In this document: piece after piece, positions 1 to 5,578 of the stretch
How positions within the stretch are numbered: the stretch's first letter is position 1
Layout: the number at the start of each line of letters is the position of its first letter
From: CAYVUV01 sp964455095
Lineage (GTDB): Bacteria; Desulfobacterota; Binatia; HRBIN30; CADEER01
DNA: 8,227 nucleotides
Reading direction: 5' to 3'
Assembly: GCA_964455095.1 (NCBI GenBank)
Contig: CAYVUV010000254.1
Location: 1-8,227 of the forward strand
Program-made: the position numbers and the translations under genes
The notes under the pieces: generated by a model
Seen by the model: only the letters and a program-made list of their open reading frames with translations
Database searches by the model: none
What the model was told of the DNA's origin: nothing

Positions 1-1053
1 AAACTCTTGATCGTTGCTTTCCGGTGGCGGCGCGACGCGGCTCAGGTTGCCCTCGTTGATGATCTGATTGAGGGGCTTGTCCCAGCAGTGCGGGCAGTGC
101 GCCATCTCCAGGTACGAGATGTGGTCGAGAATCTCGGCCAACGAGGCTTCGTAGATGCTGCCGACCCGTCCGGTATCCGAGTAGGCGAGCTCGCAACAGC
201 TATAGACCACGCCGTTGGCGCCCAACTTCGGATTGAACCTCGGTACCCAGCACTTGCCCGCGAACTCCCCCCGGGTGTGTTTCTGCAACTCGGCCAGACG
301 GTCTTCGAATTGATCGAGCACCTGGAACGACTCGTGTGCCTGTTCGACGGCCTGGTCGAGTTGGGCGCGGATCGCCTGTTCCTTGCCGGCGTAGATATCG
401 CGCTGGCGGGGCGAGATCAGCGGTTTGAACTGGATGTACGCACAGCCGATGCGCTTTGCCAGCTCGGTTGCCAGAGCGATCTCGCCGCAATTGTCCTCGG
501 TCACCAGGAACGACAAGCCCACGCGCGGCCCGCGGCCGCATAGGCGAGCGGCATTGGCCATCGCCTGGTCGAAGTCGTCCTGTCCCTGGTGTCGGAGATA
601 CGTCTCGCGCGTCCCGGCGTTGACGCTGACCCTGATCCACGCCGCCTGCTCGGCAATGGCGAAGAACTCATCGCGATACTTGCGCCCGAGGTGCGTGACC
701 AGACCGAACTTGAAATCCCGCTCGCGCGCGTTGGCCAGAATATCGGTGATGCGCGGATGCAGCGTCGGCTCGCCGCCACCGACGAAGGTGAGGGCCTTGC
801 CGCCGCGCGCCCTGGCCTCGTCGAGGAATCGAACCAGCCGGTCGTAGTCCAGGAACGTGCGGCGCTCGGGCGACGATTCGGGACGGACCACGCCCAGCAT
901 GGGGTCGATGGGGCCGTCGAAGATGTAGGGGCAACTGCGGCAGCGATGGTCGCACGCCGAGCTCGGGTCGATGTCCCAGTGGATGGGGCGGACCTCGCCG
1001 GAGAGGATCTCCGGGTAGCGCACGAGCTTGAAGGGTGTGATTGCGGTCTTCAC
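1..1053 (-). CDS. Radical SAM protein with SPASM/twitch-like C-terminus (3' end outside window)
   Basis: This is a radical SAM enzyme, a class that cleaves S-adenosylmethionine at a 4Fe-4S cluster to start radical chemistry. The frame gives 351 residues without a stop and runs off the window at base 1, so the C-terminus is missing. Residues 34-41 read CDHRCRSC, the C-x3-C-x2-C cluster motif, followed by Pro-Tyr. GGGEPTLHP at about 92-100 is the glycine-rich SAM-binding motif. The C-terminal part has Cys268, then G281-x4-C286, Cys287 and a CPHCW motif at 320-324, resembling a SPASM/twitch auxiliary cluster domain as in peptide- and sugar-modifying radical SAM enzymes. I chose the GTG at 1053 (VKTAITPFKLV); it lies 16 bases after the stop of the sugar dehydrogenase, so the two are probably co-transcribed. 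The substrate cannot be told from sequence. Such proteins are common in surface-polysaccharide and peptide-maturation clusters. The family call is secure; the exact start is less so. Confidence 0.88.
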   Translation of the reverse strand, partial: MKTAITPFKLVRYPEILSGEVRPIHWDIDPSSACDHRCRSCPYIFDGPIDPMLGVVRPESSPERRTFLDYDRLVRFLDEARARGGKALTFVGGGEPTLHPRITDILANARERDFKFGLVTHLGRKYRDEFFAIAEQAAWIRVSVNAGTRETYLRHQGQDDFDQAMANAARLCGRGPRVGLSFLVTEDNCGEIALATELAKRIGCAYIQFKPLISPRQRDIYAGKEQAIRAQLDQAVEQAHESFQVLDQFEDRLAELQKHTRGEFAGKCWVPRFNPKLGANGVVYSCCELAYSDTGRVGSIYEASLAEILDHISYLEMAHCPHCWDKPLNQIINEGNLSRVAPPPESNDQEF

Positions 1054-1069
1054 GACTGGCTTCGCCCGA

Positions 1070-2314
1070 CTACCCCAGCCACCCCGCATCGCCGATGCGC
1101 TTGTACTCGACCCCGAGCTCGGCGAACTGCTGCCGTTGCTTCACCCAGGTGCCCTGGGCGTCGAGCACGAACTGGCCCGTGCGCCAGGCGCCCAGGTCGC
1201 GCGGATCGGTGAGCTGCTCGTGCGGGGTGGCGAGAAACACGGCGTCGAAAGAGCCTACCGACGGCGGCGAGACGGGCAGGTCGCACAGTTGCTCGAGCTC
1301 TTCGGCAGTCCACATCGGGTCGTACACACTCGGCGCTACCCCCATCTTGGCCAGCGCGTGGGCAACTCCGAGACCAGGCGAGTTCCCCGCGTCTCGGAAC
1401 CCCGGCCGGTAGGCGATGCCGAGCACGAGCACCCTGGCCCCGGCCTTCACGCGCGCGGCGATCGCCCTCGCCGCGCTTTCCCGCATGAGGTGCTCTGCGT
1501 CGATTGCCGCGCTCAATACACCAGAAGAGAGCAGGGGGGTGCCAGCCTGCAGATACTGAGATCCCAACGGCACGCAGCGGCCGCCCGTTCCGGCGTTCAG
1601 GTAGATCTGCATCAACCGCCAGTGTGTGCACGCCAGTTCGACGGCCCGCGCGACGTCGACATCCGGATACGCCTGCGCCAGCTCGCAGGCGAGCATCACC
1701 GGCACATGCAGGAAGGCATTCTCCAGCGGCTTGACCAGCTCGGCCGTCGTGTGGTCCGTCGCGTGGATGAGCGCGCGCGGCGTCACGCAGGAGAGCACCT
1801 CGATCGCCCGCTGCGTGCACGCGGGCGTGATCCCCCCGACCACGCGTTCCAGCGTCGCCAGGTTCTTTTCCGGCGCGGCAAACCAGTCGCGTCGCGGGGC
1901 ATGGGCGACATTGATTCCCCGCGCGGGCAGCTCCGCAAACTCACTCAGCGTGCCCGGCATCAGCGTGCTTTCGACGATGATCAGGCGATCGCCACTTGAC
2001 GCTGCGATGCTGCGCACCACTTGCTTGACGGCGTCCATCCACGGTCGGCCGTCCTTCTCCGTCGGCACGCAGACGACGTGCACGGGCGCGTCCTGCACGC
2101 GCTCGAAGCTCGTCGTCGCGCGCAGGCGTTCACCGCCGACCACGCTGTCGACGCAGCCCAATATCTCGCTCGCCTTGGGCTGGCCGCGGTTGATTGCGTC
2201 GACCACGGACTCGTCCGGGTCGAGAATCATCACGACCTTGCCCGCCCTGGCATAGTGAATGGCCGCGGTGAGGCCCACGTACCCACCGGCGTGAACGGCA
2301 ATCTCGACGCTCAC
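1070..2314 (-). CDS. Divergent UDP-glucose/GDP-mannose dehydrogenase family protein
   Basis: This 414-residue protein has the three-part layout and usual length of nucleotide-sugar dehydrogenases, which oxidise the sugar C6 alcohol to a carboxylate with NAD+ in the cytoplasm. The N-terminal Rossmann segment is VEIAVHAGGYVGL (3-15). The central region has ELVKPLEN (192-199), with the conserved Lys and Asn, and AGTGGRCVP (241-249), with the catalytic Cys247. The C-terminal UDP-binding domain starts near VLVLGIAYRP (295-304). Several usual residues differ. The first glycine of GxGxxG is Ala9. The Glu of the family SPE motif appears to be Arg141. The Asp four residues after the catalytic Cys is Gly251. 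The Arg of the C-terminal D-x-R-x-S motif is Gly310. The start is GTG at 2314, the first possible start after the preceding gene's stop, with GGTGA just upstream. Family membership is clear; substrate and activity are uncertain. Confidence 0.88.
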   Translation of the reverse strand: MSVEIAVHAGGYVGLTAAIHYARAGKVVMILDPDESVVDAINRGQPKASEILGCVDSVVGGERLRATTSFERVQDAPVHVVCVPTEKDGRPWMDAVKQVVRSIAASSGDRLIIVESTLMPGTLSEFAELPARGINVAHAPRRDWFAAPEKNLATLERVVGGITPACTQRAIEVLSCVTPRALIHATDHTTAELVKPLENAFLHVPVMLACELAQAYPDVDVARAVELACTHWRLMQIYLNAGTGGRCVPLGSQYLQAGTPLLSSGVLSAAIDAEHLMRESAARAIAARVKAGARVLVLGIAYRPGFRDAGNSPGLGVAHALAKMGVAPSVYDPMWTAEELEQLCDLPVSPPSVGSFDAVFLATPHEQLTDPRDLGAWRTGQFVLDAQGTWVKQRQQFAELGVEYKRIGDAGWLG

Positions 2315-2347
2315 GGTGTCACCGACGGTCGCAGTGATCGCTTGCCT

Positions 2348-3106
2348 TCAGCGCCCACACCGAAAGCCGACATTCTCCATCTGCCACGGCTCCAGTTGGC
2401 CGCTGAGGCTGAGCGCGCCGGCGGCCGCGCCGCTGCTGAAGTCGCCGCCGCGATACAGCGCGCCCGGGCCATCCACCTGCGTGGGGGCGCCGGCCAGACA
2501 CATGAAGTCGTCGCTGAAGTCGCCCCATCCGGGACAGCTGCCCGCGGACCGCGGCACCCAGTCCGCCACCCATTCCCACACGTTGCCCACCATGTCGAAG
2601 GCGCCGTAGGTCGACGTGCACTTGCTGCGCGAACCCGCCGGCACGGGCGAGGGCGAGTTGGTGCTGCAGTCCGTGCTGCGATCGTCGTCCACGCCGCTGT
2701 TGGGCGTGCCCGCGACCGCCGCCTGCCACTCGGCGTTGGTCAGCAGCCGCTTACCGACGTTGGCGCACGCCGCCAGGGCCTGGAACCAGGTGATGCCGAT
2801 CGCCGGCGTCACCCCTTCCACGCTGCGGGCGTAGATCTTGCCGCCGCAGTCCTGGCCGTTCGCTGCGCATGGATAGGTGCTGAGCTGCGTCCCCGGCGCG
2901 CCGCCGGGAGGCGTCCTCCACACGCTCGCCTCGTACTTGTCGACGCAGACGTCGGCGACCTGCACCGCATCGTCGCCACAGTCGGCAGACGCCAGGGCTG
3001 CCGCGCAGGTGAATCCCACCAGCGCGAGGGCGCCGACGAGGGGGCGGAGAATGGAGTTCCTCTCCCGGAGGGAAAGGAACCAGAAGTCGCCTGAGTCGTC
3101 GCTCAT
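2348..3106 (-). CDS. Secreted FGE-sulfatase-fold (SUMF1-like) protein, paralog 1
   Basis: A 252-residue exported protein with a formylglycine-generating-enzyme/SUMF1 fold. Family marks are CVDKYEASVW (54-63), ITWFQA (105-110), GKRLLTNAEWQ (118-128), FDMVGNVWEWVADW (170-183) and the terminal NVGFRC (245-250). It has ten cysteines at positions conserved in the four neighbouring paralogs (43, 54, 80, 87, 114, 147, 163, 191, 203, 250). No cysteine lies between the RGG motif (219-221) and GFRC, where true FGEs keep their catalytic pair, so sulfatase activation is unlikely. A signal peptide fits residues about 1-41, cut near ALASA. The frame stays open upstream to 3265, but that would overlap the preceding gene. 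The ATG at 3106 has AGAGAG upstream and sits 22 bases after that gene's stop. Residues 9-17 are encoded by a palindromic REP-like core. The ligand is unknown. Confidence 0.87.
   Translation of the reverse strand: MSDDSGDFWFLSLRERNSILRPLVGALALVGFTCAAALASADCGDDAVQVADVCVDKYEASVWRTPPGGAPGTQLSTYPCAANGQDCGGKIYARSVEGVTPAIGITWFQALAACANVGKRLLTNAEWQAAVAGTPNSGVDDDRSTDCSTNSPSPVPAGSRSKCTSTYGAFDMVGNVWEWVADWVPRSAGSCPGWGDFSDDFMCLAGAPTQVDGPGALYRGGDFSSGAAAGALSLSGQLEPWQMENVGFRCGR
3056..3080. repeat. Solitary REP-like palindrome inside the leader of paralog 1
   Basis: This is a 25-base near-perfect palindrome: 11-base arms with one mismatch around a GGA loop on the plus strand. It shares a 23-base stretch (3061-3083 against 5511-5533) with the right arm of the element at 5416-5530, differing at one base. 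It is read within paralog 1 as part of WFLSLRERN, the same peptide and frame as in paralog 4. Short palindromes of the CTCTCCC/GGGAGAG kind are a familiar class of intergenic repeats in proteobacterial genomes; this one lies inside a reading frame. Confidence 0.75.
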
Positions 3107-3128
3107 CAATTTGCTCTCTGCTTCGCGG

Positions 3129-3857
3129 CTACCGTGCACAGCGAAAGCCGACGTTGTCGGCTCCGCTGGATGGCGGGATGGCGCCGACCGCGAGCGGGCC
3201 GACAGCCTCGCCAGAACCGGGGCCACCGCGAAAAAGCGCACCGGGTCGGGCCCCCGTGCCCGCACCTGCCAAACACATCAGATCGTCGCTCACCGCGCCC
3301 CATGACGTGCATGCAGTCGGTTGCGGCGCCCAGTCCGCCACCCACTCGGGCACGTTTCCCACCATGTCGAACACCCCGTAGATCGACCGGCAATTGCTGC
3401 GCGAGCCCGTTGCCACCGCGCCCCCCACCATGACGGCGTGGCAGTCCAACCCGCTGCCGTCGGGGGCGGCGTCCGAGGTTCCCTGCACCGCCATCTGCCA
3501 TTCGGCGTTGGTCAGCAGCCGCTTGCCGACGTTGGCGCAGGCCTGCTGCGCCTGGAACCAGGTCGCGTACGCCGACGGCAACTTTCCAGCCAGACTTGCG
3601 GCATAGATCTGGTCACAGTCCTGGCCGTTGTCGGCGCAGGGGTAGTCATCGCTCGCGACACCGAACTGTGTCCCTGGATCCGCGCCGCCGGGGGGCTTGC
3701 TCCACACCGTCGCTTCGTACTTGTCGACGCACAGGCGACCGACCGCGACGGCGTCGTCGGCACAGGCGGCCGACGCCTGACGCGCCGCCATCGGCAGCGA
3801 TACTCCTGCCAGTACCAGCGCGCCGGCGATGAATCGGCGAGGCCATCGGCTGTTCAT
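3129..3857 (-). CDS. Secreted FGE-sulfatase-fold (SUMF1-like) protein, paralog 2
   Basis: A 242-residue exported member of the same paralog set. A classical signal peptide is visible: charged MNSRWPRR, a hydrophobic core, and a cut after QASA (27-30). The mature part has CVDKYEATVW (43-52), TWFQAQQACANVGKRLLTNAEWQ (99-121), DMVGNVPEWVADW (164-176) and NVGFRC (235-240). All ten set-specific cysteines are present (32, 43, 74, 81, 107, 139, 156, 183, 195, 240). The catalytic cysteine pair of real FGEs is absent. The usual Trp of GNVWEW is Pro170. I placed the start at ATG 3857, with AGAGGAG about 12 bases upstream. ATG 3884, five bases after the previous stop, would add nine residues before the charged n-region and remains possible. 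This paralog has the shortest tail segment before GFRC. Function is unknown; an extracytoplasmic binding or structural role is inferred. Confidence 0.87.
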   Translation of the reverse strand: MNSRWPRRFIAGALVLAGVSLPMAARQASAACADDAVAVGRLCVDKYEATVWSKPPGGADPGTQFGVASDDYPCADNGQDCDQIYAASLAGKLPSAYATWFQAQQACANVGKRLLTNAEWQMAVQGTSDAAPDGSGLDCHAVMVGGAVATGSRSNCRSIYGVFDMVGNVPEWVADWAPQPTACTSWGAVSDDLMCLAGAGTGARPGALFRGGPGSGEAVGPLAVGAIPPSSGADNVGFRCAR

Positions 3858-3889
3858 TGGCGGCGCATTCTCCTCTGGTCGCATCGCGG

Positions 3890-4690
3890 TTAGCGCTGCG
3901 GGCGCGCGCAACGGAAGCCGATCCCGGTGCCCTGGGTGATCGGTTCCGTCGGGGCGACGAAACCGGAGATGGCCAGTGGGCCGGACATCGACCCGTCGGA
4001 AAAGGCGGCGCCGCGCAGCAGCGCACCGGGGCCGGCGCGACCCGCGTCGCTGGTCCCCGGCACGGGCACGTGAGTGTCGGCCCCGGCGAAGCACATTTCG
4101 TCCCCGCTCAAGCTACCCCAGGTGGGACAGGCCTCCGAACGCGGCACCCAGTCGGCCGTCCACTCCCACACGTTGCCGACCATGTCGAACAGGCCCCACG
4201 CCGACACGCAGCCCGTGCGCGAACCCGACGGCACCTCGGTGACCCCGCCGGTGAGGTCGGTGTTGCAGGTCGTCGCATGGTCGTCGGCACCACCGGTGTC
4301 CGGCGTGCCCGTCGCCGCCATCTGCCACTCGGCGTTGGTCAGCAGTCGCTTGCCGACGTTGGCGCAGGCCTGCTGCGCCTGGAACCAGGTGATGCTGCCC
4401 GACGGCGTCTGCCCAGCCATGCTGACGGCGTAGATGGCGGTGCAGGTCTCGCCGGTTGCAGTGCACGGGTACCCGATGTTGCCGATCCCGTACTGCGTCC
4501 CCAGATCGCCGCCGGGCGGATTGCTCCACACACTGGCTTCGTACTTGTCGACGCAGAGATCGCCGACCGGCAGCGCGTCGGCGGCGCAGCTCGCGGCGAC
4601 TGCGCGCGTGTTGAGCGTGAGCAGGGCGACGGCGCCGAGGAGCACGCGCGAGATGCGATTCCAGTAGTCGGTCATCCTCTGCTCGTCCAT
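3890..4690 (-). CDS. Secreted FGE-sulfatase-fold (SUMF1-like) protein, paralog 3
   Basis: A 266-residue exported member of the set. The signal peptide covers about residues 1-33 (hydrophobic VLLGAVALLTL, then RAVAA). Core motifs are CVDKYEASVW (46-55), ITWFQAQQACANVGKRLL (100-117), TNAEWQ (118-123), FDMVGNVWEWTADW (168-181) and GIGFRC (256-261). The ten shared cysteines are 35, 46, 76, 83, 109, 142, 161, 188, 200 and 261. There is no cysteine pair before GFRC, so FGE catalysis is not expected. An extra stretch (about 207-221, rich in Pro, Gly and Thr) after the FAGA motif makes this paralog's late region the longest of the set. ATG 4690 lies five bases after the stop of paralog 4 with no clear ribosome site, suggesting translational coupling. 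A GTG overlapping that stop (4699) and ATG 4675 are alternatives. The first mature cysteine could be read as a weak lipobox (AASC), but it is one of the shared ten. Confidence 0.87.
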   Translation of the reverse strand: MDEQRMTDYWNRISRVLLGAVALLTLNTRAVAASCAADALPVGDLCVDKYEASVWSNPPGGDLGTQYGIGNIGYPCTATGETCTAIYAVSMAGQTPSGSITWFQAQQACANVGKRLLTNAEWQMAATGTPDTGGADDHATTCNTDLTGGVTEVPSGSRTGCVSAWGLFDMVGNVWEWTADWVPRSEACPTWGSLSGDEMCFAGADTHVPVPGTSDAGRAGPGALLRGAAFSDGSMSGPLAISGFVAPTEPITQGTGIGFRCARPQR

Positions 4691-4695
4691 GGCGA

Positions 4696-5565
4696 TCACG
4701 AGGCCGGGCGGACGCAGCGAAAGCCGACGAACTGCCCGCCGAGGATCGGCCCGCTGACGGAGATGGTGAGCGGACCAGCGCCCGCCTCGTTGTCGTAGGC
4801 CGCGCCGCGCACCAGCGCGCCCGGACTCGTCGGTTGCGGATTGGCACCGGCGAAGCACATGAGGTCATCGCTGAAGTCGCCCCAGCCCGTACAGACGGAG
4901 GTGTTCGGAGCCCAGTCCGCCACCCACTCGCCGGCGTTGCCGACCATGTCGTAGGCGCCCCATCGCGAGACGCAACCGCTGCGCGATCCCGTCGCGACCG
5001 TTCGATCGATCAGCGGAACATCGTCGGTGGCGCAGTCCGTCGTGCCGTTGTCGGCGCCGCCCGTGTCCGGCGTGCCCGTGACCGCGAGCTGCCATTCGTC
5101 GTTGGTCAGCAGCCGCTTGCCCGCATTGGCGCAGGCCTGCTGGGCCTGGAACCAACTGGCGTAGCCGGATGGGGTCTGCCCCGCCAGGCTGGCGGCGTAG
5201 ATGTGGTCGCAGTCCTGGCCGTTGCGATTGCACGGGTAGTCTTCGCCGGCGACGCCGTATTGCGTCCTTGGCTCGTTGCCGCCGGGCGGATTGCTCCACA
5301 CGCTGGCCTCGAACTTGTCGACGCAGAGCGTTCCGCCGACCAGGACCGCATCGTCGGCGCAGAGGCCGAAGGCGGTAGCCGCCGTAAAGCAAGTCACGGC
5401 GGACAGGAGAAAACAGTTCCTCTCCCTCCGGGAGAGGTAAGCTGAGGGGACGAAATGATGGCTTCGACCGCTGAGTTGTTGAAGAGTTTGTTTGATCCCC
5501 TCACCTAGCCTCTCCCGGAGGGAGAGGAACCAGGCAAAGGCGGTGCAATTCGTGTCGTTTGCCAT
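4696..5565 (-). CDS. Secreted FGE-sulfatase-fold (SUMF1-like) protein, paralog 4, with repeat-encoded leader
   Basis: A 289-residue member of the set with an unusually long N-terminus. Residues about 12-50 are encoded by the 115-base inverted-repeat element at 5416-5530. The charged RRERN (46-50) at its end is followed directly by a hydrophobic stretch (51-67) that looks like a signal peptide. The mature part has CVDKFEASVW (81-90), SWFQAQQACANAGKRLL (137-153), TNDEWQ (154-159), YDMVGNAGEWVADW (205-218) and FVGFRC (279-284). The ten shared cysteines are 69, 81, 112, 119, 145, 178, 198, 225, 237 and 284. The catalytic pair of FGE is absent, and the Trp of GNVWEW is Gly212. ATG 5565 lies 13 bases after the previous stop, with GAGCAGG about eight bases upstream. 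No in-frame ATG exists between it and the domain, so the element is probably translated. Export with this leader is plausible but untested. Confidence 0.83.
   Translation of the reverse strand: MANDTNCTAFAWFLSLRERLGEGIKQTLQQLSGRSHHFVPSAYLSRRERNCFLLSAVTCFTAATAFGLCADDAVLVGGTLCVDKFEASVWSNPPGGNEPRTQYGVAGEDYPCNRNGQDCDHIYAASLAGQTPSGYASWFQAQQACANAGKRLLTNDEWQLAVTGTPDTGGADNGTTDCATDDVPLIDRTVATGSRSGCVSRWGAYDMVGNAGEWVADWAPNTSVCTGWGDFSDDLMCFAGANPQPTSPGALVRGAAYDNEAGAGPLTISVSGPILGGQFVGFRCVRPAS
5416..5530. repeat. REPIN-like inverted-repeat element inside the paralog 4 reading frame
   Basis: Two 35-base arms, 5416-5450 and 5496-5530, are inverted copies matching at 32 of 35 positions by eye, separated by a 45-base spacer. 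Each arm holds an 8-base stem (CCTCTCCC with GGGAGAGG) around a 3-base loop, followed by a GAGGGGA tail pointing inward. This matches the layout of REPINs, paired REP sequences thought to be mobilised in trans by RAYT transposases. No RAYT gene is in the window. The element sits in the 5' part of paralog 4 and is open in its frame. As RNA it could fold into one long hairpin or two small ones near the start of that gene. Confidence 0.8.
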
Positions 5566-5578
5566 TGAGTCGACCTGC

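Noticed and set aside
1028..3094. Long plus-strand open frames (1028-1999, 2021-3094) opposite the dehydrogenase and paralog 1
   Set aside because: They mirror genuine minus-strand genes in GC-rich DNA, lack recognisable domains, and are rich in Arg, Ala, Gly and His as expected of antisense shadows.
3107..3265. Upstream start for paralog 1 at 3265
   Set aside because: It would overlap about 137 bases of paralog 2 and put 53 arginine- and proline-rich residues before the signal peptide; ATG 3106 fits spacing and ribosome site.
4584..4596. Lipoprotein signal in paralog 3 (AASC)
   Set aside because: The box is weak, and the cysteine is the first of the ten shared by all five domains, including the fused one, so a disulfide role is more likely.
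3857..4798. 313-residue plus-strand frame opposite paralog 3, and similar frames at 6366-7253 and 7284-7670
   Set aside because: They lie opposite well-supported conserved domains, and their sequence follows from the codon use of the real gene.
5416..5530. Rho-independent terminator at the inverted repeats
   Set aside because: The stems are not followed by a T-run on the transcribed strand, and the element lies inside an open frame, so a repeat element explains it better.
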